Positions 47,966 through 57,264 are shown, counted from the stretch's first letter. The stretch: 58,734 nt of DNA from Planctomycetota bacterium (GCA_022566315.1 JADFJC010000010.1:1-58734), one strand, 5' to 3'. The notes: generated from the letters alone by a model not told the origin. Numbers and translations: made by a program.

Positions 47966-48562
47966 TTAAAACCTCCACGTCCCTCGGAATCCACAGTCCT
48001 TTACCACCTCCCTCTGAGACTCTATTTTTGCCTCGTACAGACGGCATAGTTTTAACGAGCTTACTAGCGCAGATCTCTGGTACTCTAATGTAGTCTCGTG
48101 CAACTGGTGTATTTTTTTTAAGTTTTCTATCACTGCCCTCTGAGACTCTAATACAGCCTCAAGCTTAGCTGTCCTTACCAGCAAAGCCTTCTCTGCCCTC
48201 TGTAACTCCAGCGCAGTCTCAAGCTCATCGATCTTGACCAGCAAAGTGTTGTTTTGCTTGTGCATAATTTTGGCTTCGGATTGCTCCCTCTCCAACTTCG
48301 CAAGAATTGCTCTTGACACTGCCCTCTGGAATTCTAGTGCAGCCTCAAGCTCAGCTATTTTTTGCTTGTGCATATTTTTGCCTTCGGATAGCTTCATCTC
48401 CAACCTCGCATTCTTTAATCTTAACACTGCGTTGCTCTCCCAATCGCCCGGCGATTCCCATTTAGGCAAGAGATGTATCACGGTGACTTTGCTCGGTTTT
48501 TTATCTGCACAACCCGCATACGCAATCGAAACAATCACCAGTAAACAGACCAATCGTTTCAT
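47966..48562 (-). CDS. Coiled-coil lipoprotein with internal repeats
   Basis: The 198-residue protein has a lipoprotein-like signal ending AYAGC (Cys18). From residue about 45 onward it is an almost continuous alpha-helical coiled coil built of near-repeats: IAELEAALEFQRAV, IDELETALELQRAE, AKLEAVLESQRAV, HQLHETTLEYQRSA and RLYEAKIESQREV. The repeat is evident in DNA as well, with a second unit (NMHKQK, IMHKQN) twice. It resembles envelope tethers or spacers, but no family was recognised. It is located between the DUF1080 gene and the GH116 gene, in the opposite direction. Confidence 0.65.
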   Translation of the reverse strand: MKRLVCLLVIVSIAYAGCADKKPSKVTVIHLLPKWESPGDWESNAVLRLKNARLEMKLSEGKNMHKQKIAELEAALEFQRAVSRAILAKLEREQSEAKIMHKQNNTLLVKIDELETALELQRAEKALLVRTAKLEAVLESQRAVIENLKKIHQLHETTLEYQRSALVSSLKLCRLYEAKIESQREVVKDCGFRGTWRF

Positions 48563-48959
48563 AATTCGTTCTCCTTATTGACATCATCAACCAATTTTCT
48601 ACAATACCTCTCTATCGTCAACCCTGACCCCCACTCTCAAATCAAAACCGAAAAAAACACTGTCCAAAACGTCTAATCTGGTCTCCATTAAGATGACAGA
48701 TTCTGACTTCTAACTTACCTATTTTAACACATTTTCAATCAAATTCAATCAAGAACGCTGATAGGTAAAAAAAATCAAAAAATGAAAAATTTTTAATTAT
48801 TGACGGAAACAGTAGATATGCCTTTAATTATTCCGCTTACAGGAGAACATTATGAGAAGGTTATTGTTAATCTCAACGGTGATAGTTGCAGGATGGCGAA
48901 TTCCGGTTGAGTGCGGACAATAATCCCAAAACCAACTCGAATTGAAAGGAAGAGAACCT
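48563..48959. other. Intergenic region with a short open frame
   Basis: This gap separates the coiled-coil lipoprotein and GH116 genes. It contains AT-rich sequence (48730-48830), with the possible mini-gene at 48852-48923 the only coding hint. No repeats of the other families were seen apart from a short ACAGATTCTGACTTCT string at about 48697. Confidence 0.45.
48852..48923 (+). pseudogene. 23-codon signal-peptide-like stub
   Basis: ATG 48852 has AGGAGA about 6 bases upstream and gives MRRLLLISTVIVAGWRIPVE, then CGQ and TAA. Basic start and hydrophobic core look like a signal peptide cut short. It may be a remnant of a deleted exported gene, like the Tat stub at 16454, or a leader peptide for GH116. 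It is not a complete gene. Confidence 0.35.
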
Positions 48960-51668
48960 ATGAAGAATGATAAGCTTTCACGAAGAGAATTCATGCATAA
49001 TACTTCTCTGGTAGCTGCGGGATCAATTGCCGGTGCGTTGGGGGGTAAGGGACAGACTGCCGCCAAGCCAGTCGAAAATGAATTATTTGCCAGGGAGAAG
49101 GTAACAGTAGTTCGGGCAGGGACAGGAAGTTTTGATTATCAAAAGTGGCCGATTCTAAAACGCTACGACCAGGACCATCTTGGCCGAATTGCTCTTCCAT
49201 TAGGTGGTATCGGCACAGGAACCGTTTCTTTGGGAGGGCGGGGCGACCTGCGCGACTGGGAGATTATGAACTGCGCGGCCAAAGGGTTTGTGCCGCTAAG
49301 GGGGCGGTCGGGTCCGTTCTTTGCACTATATACCAGAACGGCCGACGGACAAACGGCAACCAGGGCAATCGAGGGGCCGATTGGGCTGTCGGATTACGAA
49401 GACAGCCACGGCAGTACGGTGCCCAACCACGGCCTGCCGCGGTTCCGTAAGTGTTCGTTCGCGACTGCCTACCCTCTTGGACAGGTGATGCTCTCTGATT
49501 CGGACATGCCGGTTGACGTGCGCATCAAGGCGTTCAACCCGCTTATACCCGGCGACGCCGAAGCCAGCGGCATACCCATAGCTGTCCTGCGGTACGTGCT
49601 TCACAATAAGACCGACAAGTCGGTAACCGCCTCTGTCTGCGGCAGTATGCCCAACTTCATCGGCATAGACGGTTCGGGCAAGACGAAAGATTGGAAAGGT
49701 GACTTGATAGCCGGCGGCGGAAAGGCCAACCGTAACCACTTCCGCAAAGGCCAAAATGTGCAGGGTATCTTTATGGATTCCGAAGGTGTGGCCCCGAGAG
49801 CAGAGCAGTGGGGCACGATAGCGCTGACTACCCCTACCGAGACCGGCGTTAGCTACCGCACGGCCTGGATTAGACAAGGCTGGGGCAGTTCGGCACTCGA
49901 TTTCTGGGATGACTTCAGTGATGACGGCAAACTCCAGGAGCGTGATGCCACAGGTGAAGATACACCAATGGCTTCACTTGCCGTCGAGGTAAAGCTGTCC
50001 CCGCATGGGACAGAAGAGATAACGTTTTTACTCACTTGGCACTTTCCTAACCGTCATACCTGGACGCCGAAAGGAAACGAGCAGGACCGTATCGGCAATT
50101 ACTATACCACACAATACAGTGATGCCTGGGACGTGGCCGAGAAGATTGCACCGCAACTTGCAAAGCTGGAGGAAGCGACCGTCAGCTTTGTGCGGACTTT
50201 CTGCCGGAGCGATTTACCAGAGGTAGTGAAAGAGGCGGCTCTTTTCAATATCAGCACGCTGCGAACCCAAACCTGCTTTCGCACGGAGGATGGACGATTC
50301 TACGGCTGGGAAGGTTCCAGTAACAGAAGGGGCTGTTGCCACGGCTCGTGTACCCACGTCTGGAACTACGAGCAGGCTACCGCTTTTCTTTTCGGTGAGC
50401 TGGCTAAGTCGATGCGCGAGGTCGAGTTCGCCCATGCTACGGATAACAAAGGGCTGATGAGTTTTCGTGTTAACTTACCACTTGAACGTGCGCAGGCTTT
50501 TGGCAAGGCCGCAGCCGATGGTCAAATGGGATGCATTATGAAGATGTACCGCGACTGGCAGCTCTCCGGTGATGACGACATGCTAAAGGACCTTTGGCCG
50601 CACGTAAAAAGGACGCTGGAGTTCTGTTGGATTAAAGGCGGCTGGGACGCCGACCGCGACGGCGTGATGGAAGGCTGTCAGCACAATACGATGGATGTGG
50701 AGTACTATGGTCCCAATCCGCAGATGGGCGTGTGGTATTTAGGGGCATTAAGAGCGGCGGAAGAGATGGCTCGTTATCTCGGCGAGGATGACTTCGCCGC
50801 TATCTGCCGGGACCTCTTTGAGCGGGGCAAAGAATGGATAGATAACAATCTTTTCAACGGCGAGTACTACGAGCACCAGATTCGCCCGCCAAAGGACAAG
50901 TCGCAGATAGCCCCGAGTCTGCTCATCGGAATGGGAGCAAAAGACCCAACCAAACCTGATTACCAGTTGGGCTCGGGCTGTCTTGTTGACCAGCTTGTAG
51001 GCCAGTATATGGCTCACGTGTGCGACCTTGGGTACCTGCTCAAGCCGTCCAATGTCCGCAAAACGCTGCTCAGCATTATGAAGTACAATCTCAGGAATGG
51101 CCTGTACGGGCATTTTAACTGTATGAGGAGCTTTGCTTTGGGTGACGAGTCGGCGCTGCTGATGGCCAGCTATCCGAAGAATCGTCCGAAGAATCCTTTT
51201 CCATACTTCACCGAGGTAATGACAGGCTTCGAGTACACCGCGGCTGTAGGTATGCTGTACGAAGGCCAGGTGGACGATGGCCTTCAATGCATCAGGAACA
51301 TCCGCGACAGATACGATGGCCGCAAGCGAAGTCCATTCGACGAGGCTGAGTGCGGCCACCACTATGCCCGCGCTATGACCAGTTGGGCGGCTGTGCTTGC
51401 AATGACCGGGTTTGGTTATTCCGGCGTAGAAAAATCGATGACTTTTACTGCCCGGGATGGCAGCTTCTTCTGGTCAAATGGTTATGCCTGGGGAACCTGT
51501 TCTCTTAAAAAGAGAGGGAAAGATATTCGAGTTGAGCTATCGGTTTTACATGGCCGATTGTCTCTTTCGAAATTTGTCCTCCGCAATTTCGGTGACAGAG
51601 AATTTGACCCCGATGTATCGGGGCTAATCAAGGCCGGTGAGAAAGCTAAATTTAACATAAGCGGCTGA
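48960..51668 (+). CDS. Tat-exported GH116 glycosidase
   Basis: The 902-residue protein starts with a twin-arginine signal (MKNDKLSRREFMHNTSLVAAG). It matches GH116 (beta-glucosidase/glucosylceramidase family): residues about 70-330 are the N-terminal beta-sandwich with IALPLGGIGTGTVSLGGRG, and about 400-870 an (alpha/alpha)6 domain with CCHGSCTHVWNYEQATAFLF. Probable nucleophile E451 is in GWEGSSNRRGC and acid/base D579 in HNTMDVEYYGPN. It should hydrolyse beta-glucosides or beta-xylosides in the periplasm. ATG 48960 follows GAAAGGAAGAG. The last coding part contains a CCCCGAT-ATCGGGG hairpin with a CTAAT tail (51608-51628), resembling the dispersed hairpins. Confidence 0.9.
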   Translation: MKNDKLSRREFMHNTSLVAAGSIAGALGGKGQTAAKPVENELFAREKVTVVRAGTGSFDYQKWPILKRYDQDHLGRIALPLGGIGTGTVSLGGRGDLRDWEIMNCAAKGFVPLRGRSGPFFALYTRTADGQTATRAIEGPIGLSDYEDSHGSTVPNHGLPRFRKCSFATAYPLGQVMLSDSDMPVDVRIKAFNPLIPGDAEASGIPIAVLRYVLHNKTDKSVTASVCGSMPNFIGIDGSGKTKDWKGDLIAGGGKANRNHFRKGQNVQGIFMDSEGVAPRAEQWGTIALTTPTETGVSYRTAWIRQGWGSSALDFWDDFSDDGKLQERDATGEDTPMASLAVEVKLSPHGTEEITFLLTWHFPNRHTWTPKGNEQDRIGNYYTTQYSDAWDVAEKIAPQLAKLEEATVSFVRTFCRSDLPEVVKEAALFNISTLRTQTCFRTEDGRFYGWEGSSNRRGCCHGSCTHVWNYEQATAFLFGELAKSMREVEFAHATDNKGLMSFRVNLPLERAQAFGKAAADGQMGCIMKMYRDWQLSGDDDMLKDLWPHVKRTLEFCWIKGGWDADRDGVMEGCQHNTMDVEYYGPNPQMGVWYLGALRAAEEMARYLGEDDFAAICRDLFERGKEWIDNNLFNGEYYEHQIRPPKDKSQIAPSLLIGMGAKDPTKPDYQLGSGCLVDQLVGQYMAHVCDLGYLLKPSNVRKTLLSIMKYNLRNGLYGHFNCMRSFALGDESALLMASYPKNRPKNPFPYFTEVMTGFEYTAAVGMLYEGQVDDGLQCIRNIRDRYDGRKRSPFDEAECGHHYARAMTSWAAVLAMTGFGYSGVEKSMTFTARDGSFFWSNGYAWGTCSLKKRGKDIRVELSVLHGRLSLSKFVLRNFGDREFDPDVSGLIKAGEKAKFNISG

Positions 51669-51810
51669 TTGAAATGCCTTATCGTTTGCAATCCTTCGAC
51701 TTCGCTCAGCCTTGCCTGCCGGCAGGCAGGGATGGTGAGCCTGTCGAACCACCGCTCCCTGCGGTTATCTCCAAGTTGCCGGTAATTAAGAACAGACTAT
51801 TGGTTCGACA

Positions 51811-53775
51811 TTATTCTGCTTTATCGACGTATTTGTGATGCCTGCTTACATCTTTTTCCGTAGCCGGGACGACTCTGATTGCCGCCCCGCCACTCGGGGG
51901 CATATCGGCATTAAGCAGAACAGAAGAATCTACAATATAACGGTTGATTTGTACGTGTGTGCGCGTCTCGTCACCGGGATTGGCGTCTGAATAAATGTGC
52001 GCTAAGTACTGTTTGCCTTTCTCCAAAAAGGTAAGCGGAATTTTTAGCTTCAAGTGATTTAGCCCGTTCATACTGCCTACATACCATTCGTCACCGCTCC
52101 TGCGGGCGATGGTAATATACTCACCGATTTTCCCGTGAATCACCTTGGTGTCATCCCAGACCGTCGGCAGGTGGTCAAAGAACTCAATCTCCGGCTCGCC
52201 CCGGTAATATGATGGTCTATCGTACCAGAATAAAAACTGCCACGGACTATAAAACACTACCGAGGCCGCCAACTGATGAGCGTGTGTTGTCTTGATACGA
52301 TTGTTGTAATAGCAGATTGTGTAATCGCCTGCCCCGGCAAGCATTCGCGTGAAAGGTAGAATTAGGTTTTCGTCCGCCGTGGGCATGCACTCATTGCCCC
52401 GAATACCCTCCTGCGTCATCAGGTTTGGGTACGTTCGGCTGTATCCTGTCGGTCGGTATTCATCGTGAACATCGACCATAAGATGATGTTTAGCTGCCTT
52501 GCGAACCGCTTCGTGCAGCCATTTGGTCCACTGCTGCGAGCCGACCTGCACAAAACCATACTTGACTCCTTTGACGCCCCAGCTTTCGTATAGCGGCAGG
52601 ATGTCATCGAGCTGACGTTCCAGCGCCCTGCGATTTACATACAATAAAATTCCGATACCGCGCTTCTTTGCATAATCTAAAACTGCGTGCAAATCCAGAG
52701 GGCCTTTCGAGCGCTTCGGGTCAACAGAGATAGTAGTGGCGTCGGATTGGTCGCTATACTCGGGGCCGTACCAGCCCGCGTCGAATTCGACATACTGCAG
52801 GTTGTGCTCGACTGCAAAATCGACACATGCTTTACCGCCCTTAGTGGTTAAAGTAACTTCGCGGATCACTTTGCCGGGCTTAATCCAGGAAGTCTCGTTA
52901 ATGGCACAAGGCTCGTTTAAGTTCAGGATGAGATAATTGCGTTCGAGCAACTGACCCGGGCTGTCGCCAAGGAGAATAACTCTCCAGGGTGTCGTGTACG
53001 GCGTGTTTGCACTGACCTCGCTGCTCAACGAGCTTACCAGCGTGTATGGCTGGCCCTTATGCGGCGAAAGGCGCATTCGCGCATAATCAACTAATCGTGC
53101 CTCAGCCACCGACACGAAAAGGCCGTCGTTAATCTCAATGGTGAGTGGTCTCTCACAATTGCTCTTAACCTTGCTGAGCGGCACCTTACTATATTGACCC
53201 TGGGCGGAATATACAGCCCAGGCTGTATAGTTGCCGGTGAAACGAAACTGCGTTTTTTCCGCTGAGATAGTGAAGCTTTTCAGAGCATTTTGTTCCGGCA
53301 GGGTATAGCAAAACGCTGCGCCTTCATTGTAAGCGCGGAACGTCAGTCGAAGATGCCGATGGGGCTGGTTACTTTCCTGCAACTCTACAACGAGTTGATT
53401 GTAGTGGTCACGAATCTTTTTTCGCTCTCCATAAACGGGCGAGTATATGCTGTTATTACTACTGCTGGAGATAGTGTTAATATTAAAGCCGGCTTCCAGG
53501 GCTGGTGCATCTTTAATAGCAAGTCCCAGACGTGAATCAACAACAATGGGCTGGTTCTTGTATGCTACACCGTAAACCAAACAGCCGCGTTGGTTCCCAG
53601 CGTCCCTGACATCAAACGTAACAACTACATTTCCGTCGGGTGACCTGACTATATGCGATGCTTGAGCAGCCCTGACGCCGATCATATTAAGTAACACAAG
53701 TGCCAGAGAAATACAGAGGATATGGCTGGGCAGTATCAGGGTTTTCAAATGTTGATAATTTGTTTGGTTGTGCAT
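51811..53775 (-). CDS. GH97 glycosidase, nucleophile position changed
   Basis: The 654-residue exported protein (signal peptide near residues 10-35) matches GH97, alpha-glucosidases and alpha-galactosidases with a TIM barrel between beta-sandwich ends. Blocks visible are HIVRSPDGNVVVTFDVRD, YVEFDAGWYGPEYSDQSD, LHAVLDYAKKRGIGILLYVN, MVDVHDEYRPTGYSRTYPNL and MTQEGIRGNE. In retaining GH97 enzymes the nucleophile Asp lies in a VKxDF-type strand; here the strand reads VKYGFVQ with Gly407. ATG 53775 has GGAGGA about 6 bases upstream. Enzyme type and activity are therefore uncertain. Confidence 0.82.
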   Translation of the reverse strand: MHNQTNYQHLKTLILPSHILCISLALVLLNMIGVRAAQASHIVRSPDGNVVVTFDVRDAGNQRGCLVYGVAYKNQPIVVDSRLGLAIKDAPALEAGFNINTISSSSNNSIYSPVYGERKKIRDHYNQLVVELQESNQPHRHLRLTFRAYNEGAAFCYTLPEQNALKSFTISAEKTQFRFTGNYTAWAVYSAQGQYSKVPLSKVKSNCERPLTIEINDGLFVSVAEARLVDYARMRLSPHKGQPYTLVSSLSSEVSANTPYTTPWRVILLGDSPGQLLERNYLILNLNEPCAINETSWIKPGKVIREVTLTTKGGKACVDFAVEHNLQYVEFDAGWYGPEYSDQSDATTISVDPKRSKGPLDLHAVLDYAKKRGIGILLYVNRRALERQLDDILPLYESWGVKGVKYGFVQVGSQQWTKWLHEAVRKAAKHHLMVDVHDEYRPTGYSRTYPNLMTQEGIRGNECMPTADENLILPFTRMLAGAGDYTICYYNNRIKTTHAHQLAASVVFYSPWQFLFWYDRPSYYRGEPEIEFFDHLPTVWDDTKVIHGKIGEYITIARRSGDEWYVGSMNGLNHLKLKIPLTFLEKGKQYLAHIYSDANPGDETRTHVQINRYIVDSSVLLNADMPPSGGAAIRVVPATEKDVSRHHKYVDKAE

Positions 53776-53832
53776 AATTGTCCTCCTGTCCAAAATATCC
53801 CGGCAATTGCCACCGCCTTTATCAAAGGCCGG

Positions 53833-54732
53833 CTATTGATTCAAGGTTGCTATTATACTGGCTGCATTAAAAAATGAATGGATAAAAATGGGTCGAAATA
53901 AAGAACCGCTCTTTTCATAAGCATACCCTAAACATACACCCAACACAAATAATGCCGGCCAATGCCCGGTGTTTGCATGTATTGTCGTGAATAACACGGA
54001 GCTTATTGCAATCGCCAGCCAGCAGTTCGTCGCTCTCCACAGGACACCTTGCGGTGGTGCCCCGTGCCCCGTAACCCGAGCGACCAGCGACGAGCGATGA
54101 GCATCGAGGCATGAGCGTATCATTGTTTGGAAGAACCCTCGAAACAACATCTCCTCAAGCAAAGGTGCTATTACAACAGCAACGACAATAATTAATATTC
54201 GAGGCGGTAATTGCGAATATTCCGTTATCAGTTTGAGTTGCGGATGTTGCTGCATTTGGTATTCCTGGCCCCAGATAAGCTCGCCGAAGAACATCGTTAG
54301 TATTATCGCCGCCGTTATGAGCGGCCAGGCAGCGAGCAGATTCACAAAAGCGACAAAAAAATCTTTGATAATCGTTTTTACATTAAGGCCGAAACCTTTT
54401 AATCGTCGGACGAAGTGGACTCTGGCTAAAAAAATAATTATGGCTATCGCCGTCAGTTCACCGATGCAGAGAATAAGATTGTCTAAAAAATCATTTTGCC
54501 AACCCTGTAAATCACCGAACAGTTTTTGCCCAATTGATGCAGTGAGTGAAATAGCTACGAACCAGATAAATAGTGGCACGAAGGGCAGATAAATAGGCAT
54601 ATTATTTCGGCGGGGCACGGAATCGGCTAAAGCCTTTGCGCCCAGAGATGTTTTGAGCAGCCAGCGGGCCAATAGTATTAGCCCCGCCAGGTAAATAAGA
54701 TTCGTTACAGTTATGGTCTCAGCGAATTCCAT
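53833..54732 (-). CDS. CPBP-family intramembrane metalloprotease
   Basis: The 299-residue protein has about seven to eight transmembrane helices. The Abi/CPBP signature is clear: EEMLFRGFF (E193, E194, R198), FTTIHANTGHWPALFVLGV, and FIHSFFNAAS near the C-terminus, giving the glutamate and histidine residues for metal binding. These enzymes resemble Rce1-like proteases, with roles in peptide processing or export. It starts at ATG 54732 inside an ATAGTMAATAG tract, divergent from murA. Substrate unknown. Confidence 0.83.
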   Translation of the reverse strand: MEFAETITVTNLIYLAGLILLARWLLKTSLGAKALADSVPRRNNMPIYLPFVPLFIWFVAISLTASIGQKLFGDLQGWQNDFLDNLILCIGELTAIAIIIFLARVHFVRRLKGFGLNVKTIIKDFFVAFVNLLAAWPLITAAIILTMFFGELIWGQEYQMQQHPQLKLITEYSQLPPRILIIVVAVVIAPLLEEMLFRGFFQTMIRSCLDAHRSSLVARVTGHGAPPQGVLWRATNCWLAIAISSVLFTTIHANTGHWPALFVLGVCLGYAYEKSGSLFRPIFIHSFFNAASIIATLNQ

Positions 54733-54938
54733 TGACTATTTTCCATTATTGACTATTGACAACTGACATACTAAAGTGCCTAAAGTGACAGCTCTGCTGT
54801 CATTCTGAACGAAGCGCAGCGAAGTGAAGAATCTCTGTTTTGTTGGCCAGATCCTTCGGCTTCGCCTCAGGATGACACTTATGTGTCACTTTAGGCACTT
54901 TCAATAGTAAATAGTCAATAGTAAATAGTCAATAGATT
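54733..54938. repeat. ATAGTMAATAG tracts flanking an inverted-repeat element
   Basis: The 206-base divergent promoter region consists of TTGACTATT-type repeats on the left (54733-54771), the element at 54773-54901 in the middle, and CAATAGTAAATAG repeats on the right (54902-54936). The repeats are inverted about the centre, as at 9070-9188, and run close to both start codons. Confidence 0.75.
54773..54901. mobile_element. 129-bp element with perfect 18-bp inverted ends
   Basis: AAAGTGCCTAAAGTGACA (54773-54790) and TGTCACTTTAGGCACTTT (54884-54901) are perfectly complementary. The core (GTCATTCTGA, GAAGAATCTC, TCCTTCGG, AGGATGAC) shares words with 24762-24909, but the end sequences differ. It has no coding capacity. 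Likely a non-autonomous palindromic element. Confidence 0.6.
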
Positions 54939-56207
54939 ATGGACATATTTCACATCGAAGGGCCGGTTCGACTTTCCGGCAGTGTCAATATAAACGGCTC
55001 AAAAAACGCTTCTCTGCCGATCATGGCTGCTACTATTTTGGCCCCCGGCAAATCGTTTCTTAAAGCAGTGCCTCATCTTTCTGATATCTCTGTATGTGGC
55101 AAATTGCTTGGTCGATTGGGCTGTAAGCTAACCCGAGGCCCAAACGGTGATTTGTGCATAGATTCGACGGTGATTGATAATCCGGTGGGCGAGTATGAGA
55201 TTGTCCGCAGGATGCGAGCTGGTATTTGCATACTCGGCCCGCTATTGGCCCGATGCGGCAGAGCGGAGGTTTCAATGCCCGGAGGATGCGCGATTGGTGA
55301 CAGACCGGTCAACCTTCATCTCATGGGTCTGCGGGAGCTTGGTGCACAAATCCAGCTTAGAAACGGCTATATCATCGCCGAAGCGCCGAATGGTTTGAGA
55401 GGAAAAGATATTTTTATGGGTGGGCCGTTCGGCTCGACCGTCCTGGGCACCGCAAATGTGCTAATGGCTGCAACATTAGCGAAAGGTCGTACAGTTATCG
55501 AATCGGCCGCCTGTGAGCCGGAAGTCACGGATTTGGCAAACTGTTTGAACAAAATGGGTGCGAAGATAACAGGCATTGGCTCACCTCGACTGATTATCGA
55601 AGGAGTAAAAGAGCTGCAGCCTGTTGAGTTTGAGGTAATTCCGGACAGAATCGAGGCTGGAACCTTTATGGTCGCCGCCGCCATAACCGCAGGCGAAGTG
55701 CATTTGCGAAACTGTCGGCTCGACGATATGATGGCAGTCGTTGACAGGTTAAGGAATATCGGCGTAACGGTTGATGCCGAAGGTGATGGTTGTGTCGTTA
55801 CCCGCAGAGACACCATCAGACCTGCCGATATTACCACTCAGCCATATCCCGGTTTCCCCACCGATTTGCAGGCTCAGTTTATGGCTCTTTTATCACTTGC
55901 CGAGGGCAATAGCGTCATAATCGAAAAGGTTTTTCCCGACAGGTTTATGCACGTTGCAGAATTGAACCGAATGGCAGCGAATTTGCGCAAAGAAGGCCCG
56001 GCTGTAATTGTAGCCGGCGTAAAAAAATTAATAGCTGCTCCGGTGATGGCTTCGGACCTGAGGGCATCGGCGGCAATGGTTTTAGCCGGGTTGGCTGCTG
56101 AGGGAACTACTATTGTCAGCAGGGTCTATCACATCGACCGCGGCTACGAAAAAATCGAAGAAAGACTAAATCCCCTCGGCGCAAAAATTACCCGGCAAAG
56201 TATTTAA
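54939..56207 (+). CDS. murA: UDP-N-acetylglucosamine 1-carboxyvinyltransferase
   Basis: The 422-residue enzyme adds enolpyruvate to UDP-GlcNAc in the first committed step of peptidoglycan synthesis. The catalytic loop MPGGCAIGDRPVNLH has Cys117, and KNASLPIMAATIL and GTANVLMAATLAKG, PDRIEAGTFMVAAAIT and GFPTDLQAQFMALLSLAEG are family blocks. The Cys suggests sensitivity to fosfomycin. ATG 54939 lies at the end of an ATAGTMAATAG tract. The presence of MurA indicates a peptidoglycan-bearing bacterium. Confidence 0.95.
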   Translation: MDIFHIEGPVRLSGSVNINGSKNASLPIMAATILAPGKSFLKAVPHLSDISVCGKLLGRLGCKLTRGPNGDLCIDSTVIDNPVGEYEIVRRMRAGICILGPLLARCGRAEVSMPGGCAIGDRPVNLHLMGLRELGAQIQLRNGYIIAEAPNGLRGKDIFMGGPFGSTVLGTANVLMAATLAKGRTVIESAACEPEVTDLANCLNKMGAKITGIGSPRLIIEGVKELQPVEFEVIPDRIEAGTFMVAAAITAGEVHLRNCRLDDMMAVVDRLRNIGVTVDAEGDGCVVTRRDTIRPADITTQPYPGFPTDLQAQFMALLSLAEGNSVIIEKVFPDRFMHVAELNRMAANLRKEGPAVIVAGVKKLIAAPVMASDLRASAAMVLAGLAAEGTTIVSRVYHIDRGYEKIEERLNPLGAKITRQSI

Positions 56208-56305
56208 TTCCTGTTGCGGAAACAGTACGCCTGTTAGTCCTAAGGACTCCGCCGTAAGGCGTCCCCAAGCGGACTTACGGAGAAGCGTATGTATCCATAT
56301 TTGTC

Positions 56306-56390
56306 ATTCCCGCCCCGCATCTTGTGCGGGATAAACTCCAGCGGGAATCCAGCTTTTTCGCTCTGGACCCCTGCTTTCACAGGCACAAAC
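56306..56390. repeat. Two repeat-family members upstream of AsmA-like gene
   Basis: ATTCCCGCCCCGCA...GCGGGAAT (56306-56348) is a degenerate partner of the hairpin at 55-88, and ACCCCTGCTTTCACAGGCAC (about 56366-56386) is the second copy of the CCCYGCTTTCRCGGGG hairpin. They fill the space between murA and the next gene. A CTCCGCCGTAAGGCGTCCCC palindrome-like stretch lies at about 56248-56267. Confidence 0.55.
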
Positions 56391-56430
56391 TTTACTGGTT
56401 TGTGAACGGAATATTTGAAAGGCTTGAAAG

Positions 56431-57264
56431 ATGAGAAAGACGCTCAAGGCCCTGCGGGTTATTCTGTTAGCAATTCTGATTTTAGTTGTTATCGCTGTGG
56501 TGGCCGTTAATCTCTTTGCCGACTATGCTGTAAGGGTGGGGATTGAGACCGCAGCGACTAAAACCTTAAATGTCGGGGTGAGCGTAGGTAACGTTGACCT
56601 TTCGATTATGGCTGGAAAGCTCACCTTGAAAAATCTTTTGATTAACAATCCGCCGGGTTATCAGCACGAAAAACTGCTCGAATTAAAAAACGCTAAAATC
56701 GAAGTTGATGTAAAGTCACTTCTAAGTGATGTTGTTAAGATAAGAGAAATCAAACTCGACGGCGTAAATGTAGTTCTTGAACAGCGGGGCATTTCCGGCA
56801 ACAACCTCCAGGATGTAATAAAGACAATTTCCAGCGGCCAAAAAGATAAAGATAAACCTGAAACATCGGGTAAAAAACTGCATATAGACGTTCTTGAGAT
56901 TTCCAATATAACGGTTAAAGTAAAGCTGCTGCCGGTTCCCGGAAAGGCCGACACCATTACACTGAAACTCTCTCCTATCAGGATGACCAACTTGGGTGGT
57001 GACAATAAGTTGGATACCGCTGCTTTGTCAGGCAGGATTTTATTAGCCATCGCCAATGGCGTAGCCGAACAGGGCGTCGGAGTCCTGCCCAAAGACATAG
57101 TCGATACGATAACCTCGACTCTGGGTAAAACTATAGACCTGGGCAAGGGCATCATAGAAGGCAGAGAAGGTATTGGCAAAGAGATTATAAAGGGTACGGA
57201 AGATATTGGTAAGGGGATTACCGAAGGACTAAAAAGCCTGCTAAAGCCCAAAAAAGAAGAATGA
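56431..57264 (+). CDS. AsmA-like membrane-anchored protein
   Basis: The 277-residue protein has an N-terminal membrane anchor (LRVILLAILILVVIAVVAVNLF). The AsmA-family start FADYAVRVGIETAATKTLNVGVSVGNVDLSIMAGKLTLKNL, followed by LLSDVVKIREIKLDGVNVVLE, matches proteins that transfer lipids or act in outer-membrane assembly. A Lys/Gly-rich end (GKGIIEGREGIGKEI, GTEDIGKGITEGLKSLL) repeats a GKGI-x-EG-x pattern. It is shorter than classical AsmA. It converges on the FHA gene. Function is inferred from fold only. Confidence 0.7.
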   Translation: MRKTLKALRVILLAILILVVIAVVAVNLFADYAVRVGIETAATKTLNVGVSVGNVDLSIMAGKLTLKNLLINNPPGYQHEKLLELKNAKIEVDVKSLLSDVVKIREIKLDGVNVVLEQRGISGNNLQDVIKTISSGQKDKDKPETSGKKLHIDVLEISNITVKVKLLPVPGKADTITLKLSPIRMTNLGGDNKLDTAALSGRILLAIANGVAEQGVGVLPKDIVDTITSTLGKTIDLGKGIIEGREGIGKEIIKGTEDIGKGITEGLKSLLKPKKEE

